DNA of 64,000 nucleotides from TH1177 sp042138015 (GCA_042138015.1 JBHIVA010000001.1:1-64000); one strand, 5' to 3'. Counted from the stretch's first letter, positions 35,149 to 43,669 are shown. Numbers and translations: made by a program. Notes: generated by a model from the letters alone, not told the origin.

Positions 35149-35814
35149 TTGACTTATATTCATACCTTGAAGCGAATTAGAGAAAAAAAAACTAATTACC
35201 GTAAGCGTTCATCATTGTTACTAAGTAGAAAGCAATTTGTCACAATTAAGTTCAGCAATAAGAATGTTCTTGCTCAATTAATTGAACCTCATATTTCTGG
35301 AGATAGGATTATAGCTTATGCTCATTCTTCAAATTTAGAAAATTTGGGGTGGAAAGGATCATTAAACTCAATTCCTGCCTCTTACCTTACAGGATTGTTG
35401 TTGGGGAAAAAATCCTTTCATAGTGGGATTGGGAATGCCATATTGTATACAGGTAAAGATGCTTATACTCAGAGAACTGCATCATGTTTGAAAGGAATTA
35501 TTGATGGTGGTCTAAAGATACCTGTTTCGACTGAGTCATTACCATCAGAAAACAGGATACGAGGAGAACATATATCCGAATACGCCTTATTAATAAAAGA
35601 AAATGATAATCTCTATAAAACTAGATTTTCTAATTTAATAAAGAGAGGACTTAAACCTGAAGACTATAAAACACATTTTGAAGAAGTTAAAAATCAAATA
35701 TTAAACTTGGATTTAAATGTTAAAGGAAAAGTTGAAGGAAATAAAAAATCTGAAAATAATTTAAAGAGGAAGGAAAAAGATAAGACTACTGAAAAAATGG
35801 AGATGAAAAACTAA
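35149..35814 (+). CDS. rpl18: ribosomal protein uL18
   Basis: A 221-residue 5S rRNA-binding large-subunit protein. It has RIREKKTNYRKRSSLLLSRK (about 9-28), AYAHSSNLENLGWKGSLNSI, AYLTGLLLGKKS-like and the archaeal IIDGGLKIPVSTESLPSENR (quoted in part). The last 40 residues are a Lys/Glu-rich tail (KRKEKDKTTEKMEMKN) that goes beyond the usual end. TTG start; the ATG five bases earlier is followed by a stop. It overlaps rps5 by one base (TAATG). Confidence 0.93.
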   Translation: MTYIHTLKRIREKKTNYRKRSSLLLSRKQFVTIKFSNKNVLAQLIEPHISGDRIIAYAHSSNLENLGWKGSLNSIPASYLTGLLLGKKSFHSGIGNAILYTGKDAYTQRTASCLKGIIDGGLKIPVSTESLPSENRIRGEHISEYALLIKENDNLYKTRFSNLIKRGLKPEDYKTHFEEVKNQILNLDLNVKGKVEGNKKSENNLKRKEKDKTTEKMEMKN

Positions 35815-36434
35815 TGAGCCAACAATATACTAAAAACGAGAAAACGGTTGAATGGATACCAAGAACTACCCTAGGAATAATGGTCGCAGGAGGGAAAATA
35901 ACCTCTATGGATGAAGTTTTCGAGAATGGAATGAGGATTCAAGAATCTGAAATAGTCAAGCGCTTAATCCCAGATATCAAAAGTCAGGTCGTTCATGTAG
36001 GAATAGTACAAAAACAAACCGATGCTGGGGAAATGACAAGATTTGCTGCCTTAGTAGCTGTAGGGAATGAAGCCGGTTGGTTTGGAATAGGGAATGGTAA
36101 GGCAGCACAAATGCGAAATGCAATAGACAAAGCAATCAATTCAGCCTATCTGAATGTAATTCCCATTAAACTTGGATGTGGTAGCTGGGAATGTAGATGT
36201 AATCAACTCCATTCGATTCCATTTAAAGTATCTGGAAAAGGGGGAAGTGTAACGATAGAAATACTTCCAGGTCCTCGAGGTCTTGGCTTGGTCGCTGGTG
36301 AAAATATTAGATCACTTCTTAAGTTAGCCGGATTAAAGGATGCATGGACCAAATCTTTTGGTGCTACTAATACTATGGCGTCTACCACAAAAGCTATATT
36401 TGATGCTTTAAGAAGCACCTATACTGCAGGTTGA
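35814..36434 (+). CDS. rps5: ribosomal protein uS5
   Basis: A 206-residue small-subunit protein involved in decoding fidelity. The double-stranded RNA-binding-like domain is seen in DAGEMTRFAALVAVGNEAGW (about 65-84) and GIGNGKAAQMRNAIDKA; the C-terminal domain has GSVTIEILPGPRGLGLVAG and the final TKAIFDALR. The ATG overlaps the rpl18 stop. Confidence 0.95.
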   Translation: MSQQYTKNEKTVEWIPRTTLGIMVAGGKITSMDEVFENGMRIQESEIVKRLIPDIKSQVVHVGIVQKQTDAGEMTRFAALVAVGNEAGWFGIGNGKAAQMRNAIDKAINSAYLNVIPIKLGCGSWECRCNQLHSIPFKVSGKGGSVTIEILPGPRGLGLVAGENIRSLLKLAGLKDAWTKSFGATNTMASTTKAIFDALRSTYTAG

Positions 36435-36440
36435 TGTGAT

Positions 36441-36899
36441 ATGGTTTATTTAGTATTGAGAATAAGGGGGGAAGTTAATGTATCTCATTGGGCAGAAAAA
36501 ACATTGGAGAGTCTTAATCTGAGAAAAAAATTTAATGCTACCATAATTAAGGAAGATTCCCAAACATTAGGAATGCTGCGAAAAGTCAAAGAATTAGTTG
36601 CATGGAAATCGGTAGATGCACCTATAATTAATGAATTGTTAGAAAAAAGGGGAAAGGTCTCTGGATTAAGACTACTGACTAACGATAATCTTCCAAAAAA
36701 CTATAGTTCTTTAAATGAATTAGCAAATACTATATACGAAAATAATTTGAATCTATCTGATGTTGAAAGTATTAAACCATGGTTCTCACTAAACCCACCT
36801 AAAGGAGGTTTTAAAAGAAAGACTAAAACCCAATTTACCCAAAAAGGTGTATTAGGAGAAAACAACGATCTCACAGAACTCATTAGGAGAATGATATAA
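36441..36899 (+). CDS. rpl30: ribosomal protein uL30
   Basis: A 152-residue large-subunit protein with the archaeal form of the L30p fold: VLRIRGEVNVSHWAEKTLESL (quoted in part), LGMLRKVKELVAWK, and the C-terminal extension ending LNPPKGGFKRKTKTQFTQKG, typical of archaea and eukaryotes. It lies 6 nt after rps5. Confidence 0.94.
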   Translation: MVYLVLRIRGEVNVSHWAEKTLESLNLRKKFNATIIKEDSQTLGMLRKVKELVAWKSVDAPIINELLEKRGKVSGLRLLTNDNLPKNYSSLNELANTIYENNLNLSDVESIKPWFSLNPPKGGFKRKTKTQFTQKGVLGENNDLTELIRRMI

Positions 36900-36983
36900 A
36901 TACTGCAACTTTTATTTATCAAAGAATAAGAATGATTATGCTAGTTGTTTTTAATAATTCAAAATCCTTGAGGTATATAGACT

Positions 36984-37409
36984 ATGGCTACTAGATTAAG
37001 AAAAAGTCGAAGACAAAGAGGTAGTAGATATTGCGGATGGGGTCAAATTGGACAACACCGACAATCTGGCTCTAGAGGAGGAATTGGTCAGGCAGGGAAG
37101 CATAAACATTTTTGGATAAGAACAGTTATTGAAGAACCAGATCATTTTGGTCATAGTCAAAATAATTCTCATAACAAAAATTTTGTTAAAAAATGGTTAA
37201 ATTTACGAGATATTGAGGACATATATCATAAAAATAAGGATAATTTGAATGAACAGAATATTCTAGATTTGAGCTCTCTTGGATACGACAAATTATTGGG
37301 TAGTGGTAGCGTAAATACAAAATTACTCGTAAAAATAGCATCTGTCTCAAAAACTGCATTGAATAAAATTAAAGCCAGCGGGGGTAATGTAATTCAGAAT
37401 GGTGAGTAA
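36984..37409 (+). CDS. rpl15: ribosomal protein uL15
   Basis: A 141-residue large-subunit assembly protein. The Arg/Gly-rich N-terminus (TRLRKSRRQRGSRYCGWGQ and HRQSGSRGGIGQAGKHKHFW) is extended over rRNA; the globular part has the usual Asn/Leu pattern and ends KTALNKIKASGGNV. It begins 84 nt after rpl30 and ends 2 nt before secY. Confidence 0.94.
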   Translation: MATRLRKSRRQRGSRYCGWGQIGQHRQSGSRGGIGQAGKHKHFWIRTVIEEPDHFGHSQNNSHNKNFVKKWLNLRDIEDIYHKNKDNLNEQNILDLSSLGYDKLLGSGSVNTKLLVKIASVSKTALNKIKASGGNVIQNGE

Positions 37410-37411
37410 TA

Positions 37412-38845
37412 ATGAGCACAGTGCAAAATGAAGGTTTTATAAGACGATCTATTAAGACTATATCTCGTTATATTCCTCAGGTAGAAAAGCCCAAAAAAAA
37501 AATTACACTCGCGGAAAAATTTGTCTGGTGTGGTATAGCAGTTTTTGCATATCTTGTTATGGGTCAGATCCCGCTTTACGGGGTCACTGATGAACCACAA
37601 TTTGACTTTCTGGCTTTTGCACGTGTTATTTTTGCTGCACAACAAGGTACTATTTTAGAATTAGGAATAGGTCCTATTGTTACAGCTGGTCTATTGATGC
37701 AACTACTCAAAGGATCAGATATCCTTAAATTAAATTTTAAAAATCCTGATGATAGAGCATTATTTACCTCAGCAACAAAAATAGTGACAATTATAGTTAT
37801 AATCGCAGAAGGGGGTTTGTATGGAGCAAGTGTTTATGGACCTTTAGTAGCCGCCCCGGAATTTACATACATCTTGATTCTGCAATTAATTTTTACCAGT
37901 ATTATTGTTATGTTTTTGGATGAATTAATTCAGAAAGGATGGGGATTGGGTTCTGGTATTAGTCTATTCATCATGGCTGGTGTTGCACAAACAATCTTGT
38001 GGAGTATATTCAGTCCAATTGCAGGTCCTGATGGTCCTGTAGGTATAATTCCATTTGTTATAGACTCTGCTGCATCAGGAGACCTATCTGATGTATTTTT
38101 CAGAAGCGGTCAACTACCAAGTGTATTCACATTAATTCTCACTGGAGGGGTATTAGCAGCACTTGTTTATACTCAAGGAATCCATATTGATATTCCTATT
38201 GTATCAACAAAATACAGAGGTTTTACAGCTGTGTACCCCATAAAGCTTTTATATGTGTCCAATATACCGGTAATTTTAGCTACAGCCCTGATCGCTAATG
38301 CGATTTTTATGGGACAAATGCTTTGGGCAAATTATAATCCCCAAAATGATAATCCGTTCTTTAATTGGATAGCGCAATTTGATCCCGGTCAACAACAAAC
38401 CCCAACTGGTGGATTGTTGTATTACATTACTACACCTAGAGGATTGGATATTGCTGCACAAGATCCTGTGAGAGCGTTTGTTAACATTATATTTGTTACC
38501 GCAATTGTTACTGTTTTTGGTAGATTATGGGTAGAACTAGGTGGGTTATCATCTAAATCTGCTGCAAAAAATCTTCTTGATGCAGATGTACAAATTCCTG
38601 GTTTTAGAAGGTCACAAAGTTCTGTTCAAAATGTTTTGGATAAATATATTCCATCTGTTACTATTATTGGTGGAGTAGCAATAGGTGCGTTAGCATCTAT
38701 ATCTGATGTATTAGGATTATTTGGAGGCGGTATAGGATTATTATTGATGGTAGATATACTTGTTAACTACTATAATCTGTTGATTAGAGAAAAAGTAGAT
38801 ACTCACATGCCAAAATTGGCGGCTTTAATTGGGCGAAAAGAGTAA
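37412..38845 (+). CDS. secY: protein translocase SecY
   Basis: The 477-residue channel subunit of the Sec translocon, with ten predicted membrane helices. Typical segments are MGQIPLYGV after helix 1, the plug region GIGPIVTAGLLMQLLKG (about 86-102), GWGLGSGISLFIMAGVAQ, IPIVSTKYRGFTAVYPIKLLYVSNIPVI and SVTIIGGVAIGALASISDVLG. The final loop lacks long tails. It overlaps the adenylate kinase start by 17 nt. Confidence 0.96.
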   Translation: MSTVQNEGFIRRSIKTISRYIPQVEKPKKKITLAEKFVWCGIAVFAYLVMGQIPLYGVTDEPQFDFLAFARVIFAAQQGTILELGIGPIVTAGLLMQLLKGSDILKLNFKNPDDRALFTSATKIVTIIVIIAEGGLYGASVYGPLVAAPEFTYILILQLIFTSIIVMFLDELIQKGWGLGSGISLFIMAGVAQTILWSIFSPIAGPDGPVGIIPFVIDSAASGDLSDVFFRSGQLPSVFTLILTGGVLAALVYTQGIHIDIPIVSTKYRGFTAVYPIKLLYVSNIPVILATALIANAIFMGQMLWANYNPQNDNPFFNWIAQFDPGQQQTPTGGLLYYITTPRGLDIAAQDPVRAFVNIIFVTAIVTVFGRLWVELGGLSSKSAAKNLLDADVQIPGFRRSQSSVQNVLDKYIPSVTIIGGVAIGALASISDVLGLFGGGIGLLLMVDILVNYYNLLIREKVDTHMPKLAALIGRKE

Positions 38846-39425
38846 ACGAATTATTGTAGTTGGAATACCCGGAGTAGGTAAAACTACAGTTCTTTCAGAA
38901 GTGAAGAGGTCATTAGAACAATCTGGTATTGAAACAGTATTGGCCGAGTTTGGTAAAATTATGCTAGAGGAAGCAAGGTTTCATAACATAAAAACTAGAG
39001 ATGATATACGGAGACTTCATATAAAGGATCAAAAGAACCTTCAAAGGATTACTGCAACAAAAATAGCCAAAATAAATTCTGATATTGTTATTATAGATAC
39101 ACACTTATTTATCAATACATTAGAGGGATACTACCCTGGATTACCAATGGAATTGATAAATCTTCTCGAACCATCTAACTTGATTTTAATAATTGCTAAA
39201 CCAGAAGAAATTTATCATAGAAGACAAAATGATTCTACAAGAGATAGAGATATAATATCAATAGAATCAATTCAGAATGAAATAGACGTGTCAAAAATGC
39301 TCATTTCGAGTTGTTCAGTAATATCTGGTGCTCCCTTTAAAATAATTGCTAATACTGAAAATCATTTACATGATTGTATTAAAAATTTAGTTGATATAAT
39401 AATGAGTAATTCATCAAGTGATTGA
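38829..39425 (+). CDS. adkA: archaeal adenylate kinase
   Basis: A 198-residue archaeal-type adenylate kinase (2 ADP to ATP + AMP). P-loop VVGIPGVGKTTVLSE (about 10-24), then KTRDDIRRLHIKDQKNLQRITA and DIVIIDTHLFINT (Walker B-like, about 77-89), a pattern distinct from bacterial Adk. The TTG start lies inside the secY 3' end; secY-adk is a widespread archaeal pair. Its 3' end meets the DUF106 gene. Confidence 0.9.
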   Translation: MGEKSKRIIVVGIPGVGKTTVLSEVKRSLEQSGIETVLAEFGKIMLEEARFHNIKTRDDIRRLHIKDQKNLQRITATKIAKINSDIVIIDTHLFINTLEGYYPGLPMELINLLEPSNLILIIAKPEEIYHRRQNDSTRDRDIISIESIQNEIDVSKMLISSCSVISGAPFKIIANTENHLHDCIKNLVDIIMSNSSSD

Positions 39426-39426
39426 T

Positions 39427-40020
39427 ATGGATTTTAATGATCTGATATTACAAATGCCTGGGATAACCTATACAAAACATCCTATTTTTCCTGATCTGGT
39501 ATCTGCAATGGTTGTTGCGACACTTATAGCAATAGGGTTGAATTTTGCTTTTGCACTTCTTCGTAAAAAAACAACTGACATTGATAGATTAACCAAAGTT
39601 ATGCAAGAACAAAAAAACTTTAGTAAGGAATATAGAAATGCTATTAAAAAACAAGATAAAGAAAGGATTAATGAGTTAAAGAAAAAACAAGCATATATGA
39701 CAAAAATGGGAATGGAGATGCAACAACAACAAATGCGACCTATGCTTTTATATATGATTCCATCTTTTATGTTGTGGATCCTTGTTTTTCCTTCTTTTTT
39801 TGGTTCCACAGTAGCCCTTTCCCCTTTGCATATCCCTTGGGTTATGTGTAATGAGGAAAATGTAAAGATAGATTCTACGGTTGATGATAGTGGGGAAAAG
39901 AAAGGAGCGTGTAATGTATCAGGTGAAGTTTTTTTATGGGGATGGTTTTTAATAACATCTCTGGGAACTACTGGTATTATAGCTAAACTTACTAAAACTT
40001 CTCTTCCAAGTATTACTTAA
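39427..40020 (+). CDS. DUF106/Oxa1-superfamily membrane insertase
   Basis: About 197 residues, archaeal member of the Oxa1/EMC3 insertase superfamily (DUF106). Three hydrophobic segments: FPDLVSAMVVATLIAIGLNF (about 21-40), MRPMLLYMIPSFMLWILVF (about 103-121) and VFLWGWFLITSLGTTGII (near 165-182). Between the first two is the characteristic charged coiled coil KEYRNAIKKQDKERINELKK. The gene is always near secY-adk-cmk in archaea and is thought to help membrane protein insertion. GTG at 39418 is an alternative start that overlaps adk. Confidence 0.88.
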   Translation: MDFNDLILQMPGITYTKHPIFPDLVSAMVVATLIAIGLNFAFALLRKKTTDIDRLTKVMQEQKNFSKEYRNAIKKQDKERINELKKKQAYMTKMGMEMQQQQMRPMLLYMIPSFMLWILVFPSFFGSTVALSPLHIPWVMCNEENVKIDSTVDDSGEKKGACNVSGEVFLWGWFLITSLGTTGIIAKLTKTSLPSIT

Positions 40021-40021
40021 A

Positions 40022-40615
40022 ATGAATAAAAATGTGTCATATAAAAACAAAATACTCACCAGTATAGTAATATCAGGTTGGCCTGCAGTAGGTAAAACTA
40101 CTATAGCCACTGCTCTAGCGAAAGACTTAGGATATAAGCAATTTAATGGTGGGGATGTATTAAAAATTCTTGCATCAGAAAAAGGATACTCTGTATCTCG
40201 AAATGACTGGTGGGATACAGAAGAGGCTAAAAACTTCATGGAAGAAAGAGAATCAAATTCTTATTTTGATATAGAAGTTGATAGAAAACTTGTAGAAATA
40301 ATTAGGCAAGGAAATGTTATTGTTACAAGTTATACACTCCCATGGCTTGTGCCAGAATCCATAAAAATATGGTTAAAGGGTTCTAGAAGCAATAGAGTCA
40401 AAAGGATGGCTAAAAGAGATAACCTTGACATTAGACATGCTAAGGAAATTATACTTCAACGTGATGAAAATAACATCAGGATTTATCACAACCTTTATGG
40501 TTATGAATTTGGAAAAGATTTGACTGTCTTTGATTTTGTATTGGATACAGATCTATTGAATCTCGAATCTCTAATATCTATATCTAAACATATTGTTAAA
40601 AATTTGAGGATTTAA
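40022..40615 (+). CDS. cmk: cytidylate kinase
   Basis: A 197-residue archaeal CMP kinase. P-loop SGWPAVGKTTIATALAKDLG (about 18-37), NGGDVLKILASEKGYSV, DIEVDRKLVEI, and the LID-like RVKRMAKRDNLDIRHA with Arg-rich contacts. Converts CMP/dCMP to the diphosphate. It begins 1 nt after the DUF106 stop and precedes cbf5 in the typical archaeal order. The usual Ser/Thr after the P-loop Lys is present. Confidence 0.91.
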   Translation: MNKNVSYKNKILTSIVISGWPAVGKTTIATALAKDLGYKQFNGGDVLKILASEKGYSVSRNDWWDTEEAKNFMEERESNSYFDIEVDRKLVEIIRQGNVIVTSYTLPWLVPESIKIWLKGSRSNRVKRMAKRDNLDIRHAKEIILQRDENNIRIYHNLYGYEFGKDLTVFDFVLDTDLLNLESLISISKHIVKNLRI

Positions 40616-40697
40616 TTAATCTATTATACGTTAATTTGAAGTCTTTTGTTTATGATTTAAATAATTAATTAACAGAAGAAATCAGATATTGGTAAAA

Positions 40698-41693
40698 ATG
40701 GCTACAAAGAAAATACCTAATCTTATTCAATTTGATGGTTTAATTAAGTTAAGGGATGATGAGACAGATAATAGATATGGTCACAAAGCGTTCGAAAGAC
40801 CTATAGATGAATTACTCGAATACGGCATTATATTACTTGATAAACCTTCTGGACCTACAAGTCATGAGGTGGCATCATGGGTGAAAAGGATGTTAACTAT
40901 AAAGAAGACAGGACATAGCGGGACATTAGATCCAGGAGCCACTGGCCTACTGCCAATGGGTTTAGGAGAGGGTACAAAAGCGCTTTCTGTATTATTGATG
41001 GGTCCTAAAGAATATTATTCAGTTGCAAGAATACATTCCCATATACCCAGTCATAAAATCGACTTGATAATTCAAGAATTTTGTAACGAAATTTATCAGA
41101 GACCACCACAACGATCATCTGTTAAAAGAATTACAAGAATAAGGAAAATTTATGAGTTAGAATCGATAGAATTTAGTGATCAACTTTTCTTATTGAGAAT
41201 TTTATGTCAAGCTGGTACATACATTAGGAAGTTAATTTATGATATAGGAGAGGTATTAGGTTCTGGTGCAACAATGATCGAATTAAGACGTACAAGAGTA
41301 AATAATTTTTTCGAAAAAGATGGATTAGTAAAACTTCATGACTTAAATTCTGCATTTGTCCTTTATAAGGAAAAAAATGAGGAACAAAAGATAAGAAGAA
41401 TGATAAAACCGATTGAAGAATGTTTAACTGATATTCCTTCTGTAATTATTAGAGATACAGCAGTAGATGCGCTTTGTCATGGAGCACAACTCGCCATTCC
41501 TGGAATATCTCTATTATCGAAAAAAATTGAAGTCGGTAGTTTAGTGGGAATATATACATTGAAAAGAGAGATAGTAGGATTGGCGGAAGCCATAATGTCT
41601 ACACAAGATATAGTCTTGAGTAAAAACGGGATAGCATTCATCATGAAGAGGTTAATAATGAAACCTAATACATATCCAAAAGGATGGAAATAA
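40698..41693 (+). CDS. cbf5: Cbf5, H/ACA RNP pseudouridine synthase
   Basis: About 331 residues; the catalytic subunit of archaeal H/ACA guide-RNA particles and of tRNA Psi55 formation. Motif I LLDKPSGPTSHEVASW, catalytic Asp in GHSGTLDPGATGLLP (near residue 78), GTKALSVLLMGPKEY, GTYIRKLIYDIGE (motif III region) and the C-terminal PUA domain (DALCHGAQLAIPGI ... VGIYTLKREIVGLAEA). TTG at 40689 would add three residues. It follows cmk after about 80 nt; the convergent Cys-rich mini-protein ends 60 nt downstream. Confidence 0.94.
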   Translation: MATKKIPNLIQFDGLIKLRDDETDNRYGHKAFERPIDELLEYGIILLDKPSGPTSHEVASWVKRMLTIKKTGHSGTLDPGATGLLPMGLGEGTKALSVLLMGPKEYYSVARIHSHIPSHKIDLIIQEFCNEIYQRPPQRSSVKRITRIRKIYELESIEFSDQLFLLRILCQAGTYIRKLIYDIGEVLGSGATMIELRRTRVNNFFEKDGLVKLHDLNSAFVLYKEKNEEQKIRRMIKPIEECLTDIPSVIIRDTAVDALCHGAQLAIPGISLLSKKIEVGSLVGIYTLKREIVGLAEAIMSTQDIVLSKNGIAFIMKRLIMKPNTYPKGWK

Positions 41694-41753
41694 GTGGGAT
41701 TATGATATGTACCTCCTAAGTAAACGGTAGTAAATCTTGTTAAAATAAAAAAT

Positions 41754-41912
41754 TTAGATATCCTCTCCAATACCTGGAATAGTCTTATCTAATCTGGCAA
41801 TTTTTTTTGCCAAGTTTTCCATTGTTCCTGGTATGTGGCAATTACACATACATTCTTTACAATCTACATGATTATTCTTTTTACAATACTCAGATATTTC
41901 CGAACCACCCAT
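41754..41912 (-). CDS. 52-residue cysteine-rich mini-protein
   Basis: A short minus-strand frame from ATG at 41910-41912 to TAA at 41754-41756. It encodes MGGSEISEYCKKNNHVDC followed by KECMCNCHIPGTMENL and a C-terminal helix ending DKTIPGIGEDI. Five Cys and two His lie within residues 10-26 (C10, H15, C18, C21, C23, C25, H26), a likely metal-binding knuckle. Cysteines are otherwise rare in the surrounding noncoding DNA, and the frame is closed exactly by a stop. A GGAGA lies directly before the ATG. No family was recognised. Confidence 0.55.
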   Translation of the reverse strand: MGGSEISEYCKKNNHVDCKECMCNCHIPGTMENLAKKIARLDKTIPGIGEDI

Positions 41913-42077
41913 TCTCCGTTAATTTCATTATTAGCCATATTTTTATTTTTATTTTATTACTTTGCTATATACCTAGATATCGTATTAATTCTACATATGA
42001 TATTGGGAACCAATAAAATCATCAAATAGATTATATTTTCGATAATTGGTAAAATCGTTTATCTCATATTAAAAATT

Positions 42078-42161
42078 GCCGGGGTCGCCTAGCCTGGAAG
42101 GGCGCAAGCCTGGAAAGCCTGTGACCATCTGGTCTCGAGGGTTCAAATCCCTCTCCCGGCG
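42078..42161 (+). tRNA. tRNA-Ser(GGA)
   Basis: Acceptor GCCGGGG (42078-42084) pairs with TCCCGGC (42154-42160); G73 follows. The D arm is GCCT/GGGC, the anticodon loop CTGGAAA gives GGA, a long variable arm forms GACC/GGTC (42123-42134), and the T arm is GAGGG-TTCAAAT-CCCTC. The anticodon stem CAAGC/GCCTG has an A-C mismatch in its middle pair. No intron and no encoded CCA. Integrase remnants start about 65 nt downstream, making it a probable attachment site. Confidence 0.92.
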
Positions 42162-42224
42162 TCAATCTCAGGGGTTCTACCAATAATTATATTTACATCT
42201 TTTGGGAATCTTTAGACGATGTAG

Positions 42225-42567
42225 AAAACGTGACACAAACAAGTATTACTCTTGAGAGCATAGAAAATACAAATTATAACGATAATAATCCAATCCAAGA
42301 TTTAACTAAAAAATTAGTGTAATCACCCAGGCCCAAAGACGATATATTCAAAAAATTATGACGCAACTATCACAGCAAAATCCTGAAAATACAGAATATA
42401 TTTGTGATTATATTTTATCCGAACAAGTTTCATTTAATATTAAGGAATCAACTAAGGAAGGAAAAATCAAGATCTTGGTTTGGTTATCAGAATTATTAGC
42501 CAATAAACCTTTCAAAGATATGGATAGAAATAAACAAGCTAAAACAACTTTAATATTTATTTTATAA
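42225..42567 (+). pseudogene. tyrosine-recombinase (integrase) N-terminus, broken
   Basis: Reading through one TAA (about 42318) and one frameshift (about 42356) gives a continuous integrase-like N-terminal region: VTQTSITLESIENTNYN, NPIQDLTKKLV, KDDIFKKL, then MTQLSQQNPENTEYICDY and NIKESTKEGKIKILVWLSE with FKDM. This resembles, from memory, the core-binding (SAM-like) domain of archaeal tyrosine integrases. The catalytic domain with its Arg-His-Arg-Tyr residues is absent; the frame runs into AT-rich repeats. Lying 3' of tRNA-Ser is the classic place for such a gene. Confidence 0.6.
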
Positions 42568-42573
42568 AATTAT

Positions 42574-42591
42574 AAAATTATAAATTTATAA
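42574..42591 (+). repeat. 18-nt AT repeat, copy 1
   Basis: AAAATTATAAATTTATAA; its last 14 bases, TTATAAATTTATAA, are a perfect palindrome. The identical sequence recurs at 42760-42777. Given the high AT content, chance contributes, but an exact 18-nt match 186 nt apart is notable. Confidence 0.5.
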
Positions 42592-42759
42592 TTAATTTTT
42601 AATTTACTGAATTTAGTTATTTATTGTTTATTGGTAGGATAATGTTTATAAGTGTCTATTATTATATGATTTTAGGTTCTAGTACTATTCCTGGTTTGTA
42701 GTCTAAGTCTAAGTCTTTGCTTTTATATATAAGAAAATAAATAATATAATTTGAAAAAT

Positions 42760-42777
42760 AAAATTATAAATTTATAA
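42760..42777 (+). repeat. 18-nt AT repeat, copy 2
   Basis: Second exact copy of the palindromic 18-nt AT repeat found at 42574-42591, next to the decayed integrase. Confidence 0.5.
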
Positions 42778-42986
42778 AATTATAATTCTATTACACTAGC
42801 GATATAATTGAAAGTACACATATACCCATTTTATAAAACAAAATTCATAAAGATTGAATCGTAGTTAATTCCTAATGAAATTATACTATTAGATTATATT
42901 CAAACAATCTCTAATGCTGGTTCGTACGTTAGATATACTTTAAACTAATTAACACAACTATGAACAGTAAAATCTAAACAGGTTCG

Positions 42987-43649
42987 ATGTTCTTGAAGGA
43001 AGCAGTACTTGTAACAATAACTATTTCAATGACTATTACATCTTCATTCGCTTTACCTTACGTTCCAGATTTCGCAGATCCATATACCCAAGGTGCATAT
43101 GCTGACCCATATGCAAAAGATCACAAGAAAAAAATATCAGATATCAATGTGCAGAAAATAAAGTGTTTCAACAAGAACACGAATGTGAATTGTGTGGACG
43201 TTAACCAAATTCCAGATCCAAATGGTGTAGCAGGAGTAGAAGCACAAGAACTACAAGAAGAAGATGGCACTGGTATAGCAAATGCTATGAATAATGGACA
43301 GGATAATGGTATTAACCTGAACAAGAATCTAGTAAACTTTTGTATAAACGATAATGATAACGGACAGGAACAATTGCAGCAATCAAATGGATTAACAGTA
43401 GGTCGCCTATATAGAGTTGAAGGACCAGTTGAAACAGCTCCATCTGAGATTTCTCAATCTATAGCAAGTTGTGACCCAGGTGACTTTGTGATTAGTGGAG
43501 GATTCATTTATGATTCCGCGAACATTCCTCATGATAGTTCCACAAGTAGTATCCCCACAGATAATTTGGACGGATGGTCTGCCAGTATGGAAAATACTGG
43601 ATTGGCGGCTTCAATTCAAGCAATTGCTGTATGTTTCGATACCCAATAA
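42987..43649 (+). CDS. secreted protein of unknown function
   Basis: A 220-residue protein with a signal peptide (MFLKEAVLVTITISMTITSS, cleavage around FALPYV at residue 20-25). The mature part is acidic, rich in Asn, Asp and Gln, with four or five Cys (CFNKNTNVNC, FCIND, SCDPGD, VCFDT) that could form disulfides outside the cell. The C-terminal half (GLTVGRLYRVEGPVETA, DFVISGGFIYD, DGWSASMENTG, SIQAIAVCFD) looks like a small beta-sandwich ending. No family was recognised. A decayed partial paralogue lies at 45.15-45.37 kb. It stands within proviral debris, so it may be cargo or a later insertion. A T9 run follows the stop. Confidence 0.75.
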   Translation: MFLKEAVLVTITISMTITSSFALPYVPDFADPYTQGAYADPYAKDHKKKISDINVQKIKCFNKNTNVNCVDVNQIPDPNGVAGVEAQELQEEDGTGIANAMNNGQDNGINLNKNLVNFCINDNDNGQEQLQQSNGLTVGRLYRVEGPVETAPSEISQSIASCDPGDFVISGGFIYDSANIPHDSSTSSIPTDNLDGWSASMENTGLAASIQAIAVCFDTQ

Positions 43650-43660
43650 CCAATCAAATA

Positions 43661-43669
43661 TTTTTTTTT
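43661..43669 (+). terminator. T9 run after secreted-protein gene
   Basis: Nine consecutive T begin 11 nt after the stop codon of the secreted-protein gene, typical of archaeal intrinsic termination. Confidence 0.55.

Larger units (their letters stand above)
42568..42986. other. AT-rich gap with repeated palindrome
   Basis: No gene seen. It carries two copies of an 18-nt AT repeat (listed separately) and probably the promoter of the secreted-protein gene at its right end. It marks where the integrase remnant is cut off. Confidence 0.4.

Noticed and set aside
41807..42029. Two overlapping plus-strand frames of 64-69 residues before tRNA-Ser
   Set aside because: Phe/Ile/Tyr-rich translations typical of noncoding AT-rich DNA; the minus-strand Cys-rich mini-protein explains part of the region better.
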